Source of the DNA: an uncultured Rhodospirillales bacterium
Lineage (GTDB): Bacteria > Pseudomonadota > Alphaproteobacteria > Acetobacterales > Acetobacteraceae
Direction: 5' to 3'
Length of the DNA stretch: 7,337 nt
Assembly: GCA_903928045.1 (NCBI GenBank)
Contig: CAIYPH010000556.1
Span: 1 to 7,337, forward strand
The notes under the pieces were generated by a model. It searched no databases. It was not told the DNA's origin and was given only the letters and a program-made list of their open reading frames with translations. Below, one piece after another: positions 1 to 7,337 of this stretch (positions within the stretch are counted from its first letter, which is position 1; the number at the start of each line of letters is the position of its first letter). The translations under genes and the position numbers were made by a program.

Positions 1-1586
1 CCCTCCAGCACGCTGCCCAGCACGATGAAGGCGACGATCGAAATCAGCATGAAGCCGATCGCGCCGCCCGGCACCCCCGCCATCGCCGCGGCCAGCTGGC
101 GCGAGAAGCCGGACTGGGTGAGCCCCCAGGCCATGCCGGTCGCCGTGCCGATGATCAGCAAAATAGCGCCCGAGAGGGCAGCCGTCTCCAGCAACATCGG
201 GTAGATGCGCCGCCAATCGAACTGCCGATACACCACGATGCCCACCGCCACCGCGTAGACGATGCCGATGGTGGAGACCTCCGTCGCCGTCGCCACCCCC
301 TCCACCACGGCGGTGCGGATCACGAAAGGCAGCAGCAGCGAGGGCAGCGCCACCAGCAACGTCCGCAGGATCACGGCGCCAGAGGTCCGCGCCCCCACCG
401 CCTCGCCGCGCGAGCGGTGCCACGCCACCACGGCCAGCGCGAGGGCCAGCACCAGCCCGGGCAGCAACCCGCCGGTGAACAAGGCGGCGATGGAGACGCC
501 GGTGACGGAGCCGATGGTGATCAGCACCAGGCTCGGCGGGATCGTCTCGCTCATCGCACCGGAGGCCGAGAGGATGGCGATCAGCTCGCCATCATTGGCG
601 CCGCGCTTCTTCATCTCCGGGAACAGCACCGGTGCCACCGCCGCCATATCGGCCGCCTTGGAGCCGGAAATCCCGGAGACCAGGTACATCGCACCCAGCA
701 GCACGTAATAGAGCCCGCCGCGGACATGCCCGAGCAGCCCGGCGAGGAACGCCACCATGGCGCGGGCCATCCCGGTCATCTCGATCAGCAGGCCGAGAAA
801 CACGAATAGCGGCACCGCGAGCAGCACCAGCCCGCTCATCCCCTCATCCATCCGCGAAACCACGAGGGTGAGCGGGGTGCGGGTGGCACATAGCAGGAAG
901 GCCACCGTCGCGGTGCCGAAGGCAAAACCAATGGGCGCGCCCAGCAGCACGAAGGCGGCCAGCAGCGCGACGAAGAATACCAGCAGGTTCCAGTTGCCGA
1001 TCGCCTTCAGGCCCGGCGCCCCGAGCCACAGCGCCGCGGCCAGCACGGCCAGCGCCACCGCCACCTCAACCACCGCGCGGCCCCGCAGCGTGGCCAGCGC
1101 CAGCAGGCATTCCGCCAGCATGATCGCCATCCCCGCCGGGATCGCCGCCGCGCGGACGATGTTGGACCAGCCGAGCGCGGGCGTCTCGATGTACCACTCG
1201 TCGGCCGCGTATTCCCAGGCCTGCGGCAGCACCACGGCGATGAAGCCGAGCGGCACCAGCACGGCGAGCGCCGCCGCGCGGTCCTGCCAGCGCGCCGGCA
1301 GGGCGGCGACGATGGCGGTGAGGCGCATATGCTGGCCGCGTTGCAGCGCGATCACCGCGCCGAACATCGCCAGCCACAGGAACAGGATCGAGGCCAGCTC
1401 GTCCGACCACACGAAGGGCTTGTGGAACACGAAGCGGCTGACCACGCCGGCCAGCAGCACGCCGATCTCCACCAGCACCAGCAGCGCCGTCGGCACCTCC
1501 ACGGCATGGCGCAGCATCGCGTGGAGGCGGCCCGTCTGCCAGCGGTCTGTCAGCCCGTCAGCCGCCTCCGCGCGGTTCAGTTCCAT
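1..1586 (-). CDS. dctQM: TRAP transporter fused permease, DctQ-DctM (partial, 3' end outside window)
   Basis: This is the membrane part of a TRAP transporter, which carries a solute delivered by the periplasmic binding protein across the inner membrane using an ion gradient. The minus-strand frame is open from the ATG at 1586-1584 to the window edge, giving 528 complete codons. Residues about 28-170 form a DctQ-type small subunit, with the typical stretch VWSDELASILFLW at 59-71 followed by QRGQHMRL at 82-89. From about residue 195 a DctM-type large subunit begins, with the segment MYLVSGISGSKAADMAAVAP at 300-319 and many hydrophobic helices. The two are joined without a stop, so this is a natural QM fusion. 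The ATG lies 4 bases past the dctP stop, which implies cotranscription and probably coupled translation. Roughly 100 residues of the C-terminus are likely missing, judged from the usual length of fused permeases. The substrate cannot be deduced. Confidence 0.93.
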   Translation of the reverse strand, partial: MELNRAEAADGLTDRWQTGRLHAMLRHAVEVPTALLVLVEIGVLLAGVVSRFVFHKPFVWSDELASILFLWLAMFGAVIALQRGQHMRLTAIVAALPARWQDRAAALAVLVPLGFIAVVLPQAWEYAADEWYIETPALGWSNIVRAAAIPAGMAIMLAECLLALATLRGRAVVEVAVALAVLAAALWLGAPGLKAIGNWNLLVFFVALLAAFVLLGAPIGFAFGTATVAFLLCATRTPLTLVVSRMDEGMSGLVLLAVPLFVFLGLLIEMTGMARAMVAFLAGLLGHVRGGLYYVLLGAMYLVSGISGSKAADMAAVAPVLFPEMKKRGANDGELIAILSASGAMSETIPPSLVLITIGSVTGVSIAALFTGGLLPGLVLALALAVVAWHRSRGEAVGARTSGAVILRTLLVALPSLLLPFVIRTAVVEGVATATEVSTIGIVYAVAVGIVVYRQFDWRRIYPMLLETAALSGAILLIIGTATGMAWGLTQSGFSRQLAAAMAGVPGGAIGFMLISIVAFIVLGSVLE

Positions 1587-1590
1587 GGCG

Positions 1591-2601
1591 TCAGGACAGC
1601 CCGCCCACGGCGTCTTCCAGCGTCTTCCACGAATCGGCGCCGAACTTCTCCTTCCACTCCGCGTAGAACCCGGCCTTCTTCAGCGCGGCGCGGAACAGGC
1701 TCGCGTCACTATCGAGGAATTGCAGCCCCTTGCCCTCGAGCGCGCTGCGCAGCGAGGTGTTGAGCTTGAAGATATCCTCGCGCTGGGTGATCGCCGAGGC
1801 GTTGAACTCCCCTTCCACGATGCCGCGCAGATCGGCCGGCATGGCCTCAAAGGCCTTGCGGTTGGCAAGGAACCAGAACCCGTCCCACATATGGTTGGTC
1901 ACCGTGAGATATTTCTGCACCTCGTAGAGCTTGGCCGCATCGATGATGGCGAGCGGGTTCTCCTGCCCGTCGACGATGCGGGTCTGCAGCGCTGAATATG
2001 TCTCGGAGAAGTTGATCGAGGCCGGAGCGGCCCCGAAGGCCTTGAACATCGAGGTCCAGAGCGGGGAGGGGGGGACACGGATCTTGAACCCGTTGAGATC
2101 CTCCGGCCCCTTGATCGGCTTGGTCGAGCTGGTGATCTGGCGGTAGCCGTTGTCGTACTGCTTGGCGAAGGCATAGAGGCCGCGCTTGGCGATCTCGGCC
2201 CGCACATGGGCGCCGAGCGCCCCATCCATCGCCGGCCACACCTGGCCGTAATCCTTGAACGCGAAGCCGACGCCGTTGATCGAGGCCACCGGCACCAGCG
2301 TCGAGAGAATCAGGCCGGAAAGGGTGAAGAACTCGATGGCGCCCGAGCGGAGCTGGGAGAGCATGTCGGTATCAGAGCCCAGCTGGTTGTTGGGGAACAC
2401 CTGGATATCGACGCGCCCGCCGGTCTTCTCGCGGATGCGCGAAGCGGCCTCGGTGGTGCGGATCGACAGCGGATGCGTCACCGGCGAGTTGTTGGCGTAT
2501 TTATAGGAGAACTCCGCCGCCGAGGCGGGGCGGGTGCGGATGGCGAACATCGGCAGAGCGGTGCCGGCAGCGAGCAAGGCGCGGCGGGTGGTTTGGGACA
2601 T
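1591..2601 (-). CDS. dctP: TRAP transporter periplasmic solute-binding protein, DctP family
   Basis: This is the extracytoplasmic receptor of the TRAP system encoded with the fused permease just downstream. I chose the ATG at 2601-2599 (336 residues), not the longer frame opening at 2688, because GGAGG lies 8 bases before it and a signal peptide starts exactly there. The N-terminus has TTRRALLAAG with paired arginines at residues 6-7, a hydrophobic stretch and ASA-AEF, with predicted cleavage after residue 28. The twin arginines suggest Tat export, although the motif is not perfect. The mature protein follows the DctP pattern. FKIRVP at 172-177 contains the arginine (about R175) that in this family usually pairs with the substrate carboxylate. 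It is followed by the conserved stretch VDGQENPLAIID and then KLYEVQKYLTVTNH. The ligand is likely a small carboxylate, which is a family inference. No regulator gene lies beside it. Confidence 0.94.
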   Translation of the reverse strand: MSQTTRRALLAAGTALPMFAIRTRPASAAEFSYKYANNSPVTHPLSIRTTEAASRIREKTGGRVDIQVFPNNQLGSDTDMLSQLRSGAIEFFTLSGLILSTLVPVASINGVGFAFKDYGQVWPAMDGALGAHVRAEIAKRGLYAFAKQYDNGYRQITSSTKPIKGPEDLNGFKIRVPPSPLWTSMFKAFGAAPASINFSETYSALQTRIVDGQENPLAIIDAAKLYEVQKYLTVTNHMWDGFWFLANRKAFEAMPADLRGIVEGEFNASAITQREDIFKLNTSLRSALEGKGLQFLDSDASLFRAALKKAGFYAEWKEKFGADSWKTLEDAVGGLS

Positions 2602-2609
2602 TGCGGTTT

Positions 2610-2614
2610 CCTCC
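2610..2614 (-). promoter_or_regulatory. Ribosome binding site of dctP
   Basis: GGAGG on the minus strand, 8 bases before the ATG at 2601. It fixes the dctP start and rules out the 29-codon N-terminal extension. Confidence 0.8.
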
Positions 2615-2722
2615 GGATGGTTGCTCCGGGATATCAGGGAAACCGTGGCTGGGCGCAAGCGGGGAGGGGGATTTCGGCGAGTTGGCATGCGTCATCGCCA
2701 CCCCAACGAAGCGCAGGGATGG

Positions 2723-3133
2723 TCAACACGCGACGGCAGGGAAGCCCGTACATCGCTCGGCCAGGAGGGCCACGGCCGCCAGCGCTGCCCGGCGCGCGAT
2801 TCTCCGCGCGCCCCGATTGCGCCACATCAGCAGCCCGAACCGCCGCGCCAAAGCGCGCCGCCCGGCATCGTTCACGCAGCGTGCCACCTCGGCCGCCTTG
2901 CCGCGCGTGCCCGCATCCACGAAAAACGCCCAATCCGTCAGCGCGTCGCGCGCCCGGGTCAGCTTCGCCAATTCACGCAGCAGCCCCGCCCGCCGCCGAT
3001 GCCGCTCCGGCAGCGCCGCGAGCCGCGCCCGCAGACGCCGCTCGCGCTGTACCAGAACGCCCCCCAGCAGCAACGCCAGACGCAGCGCGGCGAAGCGCAG
3101 CAGGCTGTGCAGGAGTGCGGGAAGGGGCGGCAT
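2723..3133 (-). CDS. Arginine-rich hypothetical protein, candidate SOS-regulated gene
   Basis: I do not recognise this 136-residue product. It is strongly basic. Residues 4-28 are rich in leucine and alanine but interrupted by H9, R13 and R18, so this is a marginal membrane segment or amphipathic helix. Residues 29-62 look helical and very arginine-rich (for example RERRLRARLAAL). The middle part, LTDWAFFVDAGTRGKAAEVA at 65-84, looks most like a conserved folded core. Another basic helix follows, and the protein ends in an alanine-rich tail with cysteines near the end. The ATG at 3133 is supported by AAAGGA 9 bases upstream and by a near-consensus promoter whose expected transcript would start about 30 bases before it. 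A GTTC-N7-GTTC motif abuts the -35 box. Because the DNA is GC-rich, long open frames also exist on the plus strand here, so the coding call rests mainly on these upstream signals. It stands alone: dctP starts 121 bases downstream with its own RBS. Confidence 0.6.
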   Translation of the reverse strand: MPPLPALLHSLLRFAALRLALLLGGVLVQRERRLRARLAALPERHRRRAGLLRELAKLTRARDALTDWAFFVDAGTRGKAAEVARCVNDAGRRALARRFGLLMWRNRGARRIARRAALAAVALLAERCTGFPAVAC

Positions 3134-3142
3134 CGCAGGGGG

Positions 3143-3148
3143 TCCTTT
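3143..3148 (-). promoter_or_regulatory. Ribosome binding site of the arginine-rich hypothetical gene
   Basis: AAAGGA on the minus strand with 9 bases to the ATG at 3133. It supports this start over in-frame or out-of-frame ATGs that lie inside the promoter itself (for example near 3191). Confidence 0.55.
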
Positions 3149-3171
3149 GTTCGAGATGAATCACTCCCGCC

Positions 3172-3199
3172 ATCATACCCATCCAAGGCATAATGTCAA
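3172..3199 (-). promoter_or_regulatory. Sigma-70-type promoter for the hypothetical gene at 3133
   Basis: On the minus strand, TTGACA (3199-3194) is a perfect -35 box. After 16 bases comes TATGAT (3177-3172), one mismatch from TATAAT. Transcription would start near 3165 and give a leader of about 30 bases with an RBS before the ATG at 3133. The local AT content is clearly above that of the surroundings. It is the best promoter match I see in the window. Confidence 0.68.
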
Positions 3200-3214
3200 G
3201 AACAAAAATCGAAC
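3200..3214 (-). promoter_or_regulatory. Candidate LexA (SOS) operator, GTTC-N7-GTTC
   Basis: Reading the minus strand, GTTC (3214-3211), seven bases GATTTTT, then GTTC (3203-3200). This is an exact match to the direct-repeat LexA box described for Alphaproteobacteria. It directly abuts the -35 box TTGACA, where a bound repressor would block RNA polymerase. An eight-base specification like this can occur by chance about 0.1 to 0.2 times in a window this size on both strands. The weight therefore comes from its exact position against a strong promoter. No plus-strand gene begins nearby, so the only plausible target is the gene at 3133-2723. Confidence 0.6.
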
Positions 3215-3234
3215 AAAAGAAATTTATCCATAGT

Positions 3235-3264
3235 CGTCATTGCGAGCGCAGCGAAGCAATCCAG
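3235..3264. repeat. REP-like dispersed repeat (CGTCATTGCGAGCG... type)
   Basis: The 30-base stretch starts CGTCATTGCGAGCG and ends GAAGCAATCCAG. ATTGC at 3239-3243 is mirrored by GCAAT at 3256-3260, giving a short imperfect palindrome. I recognise this wording from intergenic repeats found in many copies in numerous bacterial genomes, where six-frame translation yields spurious GLLRCARND-like peptides, as it does here on the minus strand. Only one copy is in the window, so the repeat status comes from recognition and not from an internal comparison. The adjoining bases to about 3340 may belong to a longer element. Confidence 0.65.
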
Positions 3265-3344
3265 CCTTCCCGAAGACCGCACGGGCAATCGCGCGACGGA
3301 GACAGTCCCGTTGGTGTCGAGCGAAAGGAAGGTTCACAAAGAGA

Positions 3345-3433
3345 CAGCGAGACAGCGAGGGTATTCTTCTCCCGACCAACGACCGATCGCCGCGCCTTCT
3401 ACCCGAACCTCTCGCTGCCTCGCCGTCTCGCTG
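3345..3433. repeat. Imperfect inverted repeat with 16-base arms
   Basis: The left arm CAGCGAGACAGCGAGG (3345-3360) and the right arm CCTCGCCGTCTCGCTG (3418-3433) are complementary at 15 of 16 positions, separated by 57 bases. The left arm overlaps a short tandem repeat: GAGACAGC occurs twice back to back from 3341. In RNA the arms could form a long hairpin downstream of the gene ending at 3484. No T-run follows, so it is not a standard terminator. It could stabilise the 3' end of the message, or be the arms of a small mobile repeat. Confidence 0.6.
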
Positions 3434-3483
3434 TTCCCCTTTCTTGCTGCGATCACCCTGCACACCCGGGCGCACAACGCCGC

Positions 3484-4452
3484 CTAACCCTCGGAAATCT
3501 CGGCAATCCCGATGCCGCTCTCCCCGCCCACGGCGTAGAGCAGGAAGCACCGCCCACCCTCCTCGAAAATCGCCGGGTCGCGCAACTGGTTCACCCGCCC
3601 ATAGGCGGTGCTGCGGACAGATGGTTCCAGCGGCGCCCGCGCCCCCTCCCAGTCCCGCTCCGGCCGTAGCACCTCGATCGCCTTCCCCTCGCGCCAGCCC
3701 ATCCAGTCGCCGGCGAGGTCGATCACCGAGAGCAGGATGCGCTCCGGCACGTCGCCCACCTGGGTCCAGAACACCTCCAGCCGGTCGCCCTGCTTGCGCA
3801 CGGCGGCATGGCGCATATTGGGGTTGAACAGCAGCGGGCCATCCACCCAGCCGCCAATGCCGTCGCGCGAGCGCGAAATGCGGCCGGGCATGGTGAGCGC
3901 GTAATGCCAGTCGCCGTGCCGGAAAATCCGCATGTAGGAGCGGCCGATCACTTCCGGCAGGGCGGCAAACGCGATGCCGTCCTCCGAGAACGCCAGCCGC
4001 GAGACCTGATCGCCCACATCTTCCAGCCCATGGAAATACATCAGAATCCGCCGGTTGGCGTGATCCACGTGAACGTCGGGTGAGGCGATATGCGGGGTGG
4101 AGATCTCGGAGCGTGCATCATGCGAGATGCGCATCCCCATCGCCGCCATGCGCGCCTCGGCTGCGGCCACCTGCGCGTCAGTCACCGCGGGCGGCGCGGT
4201 GAGGAAGCGGGACTCCGCGAGGTGCAGGCTGCCGGGAGAGTGGATGGTCCACGGACCCTCCAGCGCATCGGCATAGGCCAGCCGGATGTAGCTGCCCTTA
4301 TGGTCGGCGAAATAGAGGTAGTAGGCGCCGAGCGGGCTCTTCACCCAACTCGGCACCCGGATCAGCGAGGGGCCCTGGATATTCTCCCCAATGCCGCCGC
4401 CCAGTTCCGGCCCGATGATCGGCCGGTCAACCAGCCGGCGGGCCGCAACCAT
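3484..4452 (-). CDS. GH43-like five-bladed beta-propeller protein, putative glycosidase
   Basis: The 322-residue product resembles the arabinanase/levansucrase (GH43/GH32/GH68-like) propeller superfamily. Blade-like repeats are visible. GPSLIRVPSWV at 27-37 is followed by AYYLYFADHKGSYIRLAYAD (43-62) and EGPW. IASPDVHVD at 122-130 is followed by RRILMYFHG (134-142), a later blade surrounds ALTMPGRISRSRDGIGGW, and the last blade has LRDPAIFEEGGRCFLLYAVGG at 290-310. An alanine-rich, probably helical insert sits at about 86-110. There is no signal peptide, so it should be cytosolic. Where classical GH43 enzymes have the general-base Asp in the first blade (DPxI), this one reads QGPSLI. Asp occurs instead in SPDV and RDPA, so the catalytic set is uncertain and the protein may not be an active hydrolase. 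GAGG overlaps the grxD stop and lies 7 bases before the ATG, so it is probably translated from the grxD transcript. The physiological substrate is unknown. Confidence 0.8.
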   Translation of the reverse strand: MVAARRLVDRPIIGPELGGGIGENIQGPSLIRVPSWVKSPLGAYYLYFADHKGSYIRLAYADALEGPWTIHSPGSLHLAESRFLTAPPAVTDAQVAAAEARMAAMGMRISHDARSEISTPHIASPDVHVDHANRRILMYFHGLEDVGDQVSRLAFSEDGIAFAALPEVIGRSYMRIFRHGDWHYALTMPGRISRSRDGIGGWVDGPLLFNPNMRHAAVRKQGDRLEVFWTQVGDVPERILLSVIDLAGDWMGWREGKAIEVLRPERDWEGARAPLEPSVRSTAYGRVNQLRDPAIFEEGGRCFLLYAVGGESGIGIAEISEG

Positions 4453-4461
4453 GGCGAAACC

Positions 4462-4800
4462 TCAGGCCGAGGCTTCGTGGGCGATGCCCTTCTCGTCGAG
4501 CATGCTCGCCAGCTCGCCGGACTGGAACATCTCGGTGATGATGTCGCAGCCGCCGACGAACTCGCCCTTCACGTAAAGCTGCGGAATGGTCGGCCAGTTC
4601 GAGAAGGTCTTGATGCCGTCACGCAGTGCCGCGTCTTCCAGCACGTTGGCGGTCTTGAAGGGCACGCCCATGTGGGTGAGGATCTGCACCACGCGGGCGG
4701 AGAAGCCGCACTGCGGGAACATCGCGTTGCCCTTCATGTAGAGCATGACGGGGTTTTCGGTGATCTCGGACTGGATGCGCTCGGCGGTCGGGTCGCTCAT
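4462..4800 (-). CDS. grxD: Monothiol glutaredoxin, CGFS type (Grx4/GrxD)
   Basis: This 112-residue protein is a cytosolic monothiol glutaredoxin that binds and transfers [2Fe-2S] clusters with glutathione. The signature is complete: K23 in MKG, the active site CGFS at 31-34 preceded by [19 protein letters not shown] at 69-84 with the cis-proline loop TIP, and GGCD at 83-86 for glutathione binding. The length is usual for single-domain Grx4. The ATG at 4800 has GAGAGGA just upstream (7 bases spacing from AGGA), and the start fits family alignments. It follows bolA by 21 bases. In this pairing the cluster is typically coordinated by the Grx cysteine, glutathione and BolA histidine ligands, serving iron sensing or Fe-S delivery. 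The stop codon overlaps the RBS of the following propeller gene. Confidence 0.97.
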   Translation of the reverse strand: MSDPTAERIQSEITENPVMLYMKGNAMFPQCGFSARVVQILTHMGVPFKTANVLEDAALRDGIKTFSNWPTIPQLYVKGEFVGGCDIITEMFQSGELASMLDEKGIAHEASA

Positions 4801-4821
4801 GGTGGGGTCCTCTCTGGAAGA

Positions 4822-5052
4822 TTAAGGGGCGGAGGTCTGTAAGGCGAGGGCGTGAAGCTCGCCCCCCATGCGGCCGCGCAGGGCGGCGTAGACGATCTGG
4901 TGCTGCTGCACACGGGATTTGCCGCGGAAGATCTCGCTGACGACAACGGCGGCATAATGGTCGCCGTCTCCGGCGAGATCGTCAATCCGCACGGAGGCGT
5001 CGGGGATGGCGGCCTTGATCAAGGCCTCGATTTCAGCGGCGTGCATCGCCAT
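4822..5052 (-). CDS. bolA: BolA family protein (Grx4 partner)
   Basis: A 76-residue BolA-like protein. The core reads GDGDHYAAVVVSEIFRGKS (28-46), then RVQQHQIVYAALRGRMGGELHAL (47-69). The invariant C-terminal histidine of the family is H67. H32 occupies the variable H/C loop, which makes it a His-type BolA more like E. coli IbaG/YrbA than the longer stress-morphogene BolA. H32 and H67 are the expected cluster ligands in a [2Fe-2S] complex with the glutaredoxin encoded 21 bases downstream. Two starts are possible: ATG at 5052 or at 5046. I prefer 5052 because AGGAG lies 11 bases before it and would be 17 bases from the second. It lies 77 bases after purL, an order familiar from Alphaproteobacteria. 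The exact member (bolA or ibaG-like) is open, so the symbol denotes the family. Confidence 0.94.
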   Translation of the reverse strand: MAMHAAEIEALIKAAIPDASVRIDDLAGDGDHYAAVVVSEIFRGKSRVQQHQIVYAALRGRMGGELHALALQTSAP

Positions 5053-5086
5053 GTCGGAGTAGTCTCCTAGAGCGTGATCGTGAGCA

Positions 5087-5114
5087 GCCGACAGGTCGGC
5101 GAACGTGAATCACG
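5087..5114. repeat. Small palindromes between purL and bolA
   Basis: GCCGACAGGTCGGC at 5087-5100 is a perfect inverted repeat with 6-base arms around AG. CGTGAATCACG at 5104-5114 is an 11-base palindrome around one central A. CGTGA occurs again at 5073 and 5079. On the minus strand the hairpin is not followed by a T-run, so it is not a convincing terminator. It may be an RNA hairpin separating purL from bolA or a protein site ahead of bolA. I see no good -35/-10 pair here. Confidence 0.4.
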
Positions 5115-5129
5115 CGGTCAAACAAAAGG

Positions 5130-7318
<2,189 letters not shown>

Positions 7319-7319
<1 letters not shown>

Positions 7320-7337
7320 CAGGCAGCCGCCAATGCG
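7319..7337 (-). CDS. purQ: C-terminal tail of the gene upstream of purL, probably purQ (partial)
   Basis: On the minus strand the last bases of the window read in frame as Ala-Leu-Ala-Ala-Ala-stop, with the TGA overlapping the purL ATG by one base (TGATG). Only five codons are visible, so identity cannot be read from the sequence. purQ is inferred because it usually precedes small-type purL and the overlap implies a coupled operon. Confidence 0.4.

Larger units (their letters stand above)
3215..3483. other. Non-coding intergenic stretch with repeat material
   Basis: Between the stop of the beta-propeller gene and the SOS-like operator I see no credible gene. Frames crossing it give low-complexity arginine-rich products without an RBS. 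It contains the REP-like repeat at 3235-3264 and the inverted repeat at 3345-3433, listed separately. The remainder (about 3265-3340 and 3434-3483) shows nothing I can name. There is no GC-rich hairpin followed by a T-run, so no clear intrinsic terminator for the gene ending at 3484. Confidence 0.6.

Noticed and set aside
757..1995. 412-residue plus-strand open frame
   Set aside because: It lies antisense to the clear dctQM and dctP genes, and its product is low-complexity Ala/Ser/Thr/Arg. It is a shadow produced by GC-rich codon use.
2602..2688. 29-codon N-terminal extension of dctP
   Set aside because: The signal peptide and the GGAGG RBS both point to the internal ATG at 2601.
2973..3191. 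72-residue minus-strand frame starting at 3191
   Set aside because: Its ATG would lie between the -35 and -10 boxes of the promoter, upstream of any transcript, and the translation is low-complexity.
2206..3233. Overlapping plus-strand open frames of 210 to 317 residues across dctP start and the hypothetical gene
   Set aside because: They run antisense to dctP, have Arg/Pro/Ala-rich translations without recognisable motifs, no RBS, and end inside the promoter region.
3341..3360. Start of a CRISPR-like or long tandem array
   Set aside because: Only two full copies of an 8-base unit exist, with no spacers and no nearby cas genes.
3460..3483. Intrinsic terminator right after the propeller gene
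   Set aside because: Only a 4-base stem (GGCG/CGCC) is found just past the stop, and no T-run follows on the minus strand.
3224..3550. 108-residue minus-strand open frame
   Set aside because: Its end translates the REP-like repeat (GLLRCARND peptide), and it overlaps the true stop of the propeller gene. It is a repeat-derived artefact.
4090..4842. 250-residue plus-strand open frame
   Set aside because: It is antisense to the propeller gene and to grxD, both of which have strong family signatures.

Overview
The window is GC-rich, and every gene I can support lies on the minus strand. It looks like chromosome of an alphaproteobacterium. Three things suggest this: a purL-bolA-grxD run that is familiar in that class, a GTTC-N7-GTTC motif matching the alphaproteobacterial LexA operator, and a TRAP transporter. 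A member of the Acetobacteraceae or a relative is a reasonable guess, but the sequence alone does not settle the genus.

Layout in the direction of transcription (right to left). At 7337-7319 is the last handful of codons of an upstream gene, probably purQ, whose TGA overlaps the purL ATG. purL (7319-5130) encodes the stand-alone (small) PurL subunit of FGAM synthase for purine biosynthesis. After a 77-base gap with small palindromes come bolA (5052-4822) and grxD (4800-4462). They form a BolA/monothiol CGFS glutaredoxin pair expected to hold a shared [2Fe-2S] cluster. Nine bases after grxD starts a 322-residue cytosolic beta-propeller protein of GH43-like type (4452-3484), whose RBS overlaps the grxD stop. 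These genes are probably one transcription unit or a chain of overlapping ones.

From 3483 to 3134 there is no convincing gene. The stretch holds a dispersed REP-like repeat (3235-3264), a long-armed imperfect inverted repeat (3345-3433), and near its left end an excellent minus-strand promoter (TTGACA, 16 bases, TATGAT) with a GTTC-N7-GTTC motif directly abutting the -35 box. This promoter feeds a 136-residue arginine-rich protein of unknown function (3133-2723). That makes it a candidate SOS-controlled gene and the most interesting item here.

From 2601 to the left edge is a TRAP transporter operon: dctP (periplasmic solute-binding protein with a Tat-like signal peptide) followed 4 bases later by a fused dctQ-dctM permease cut by the window edge. 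The transporter imports an unidentified small organic acid, using an ion gradient.
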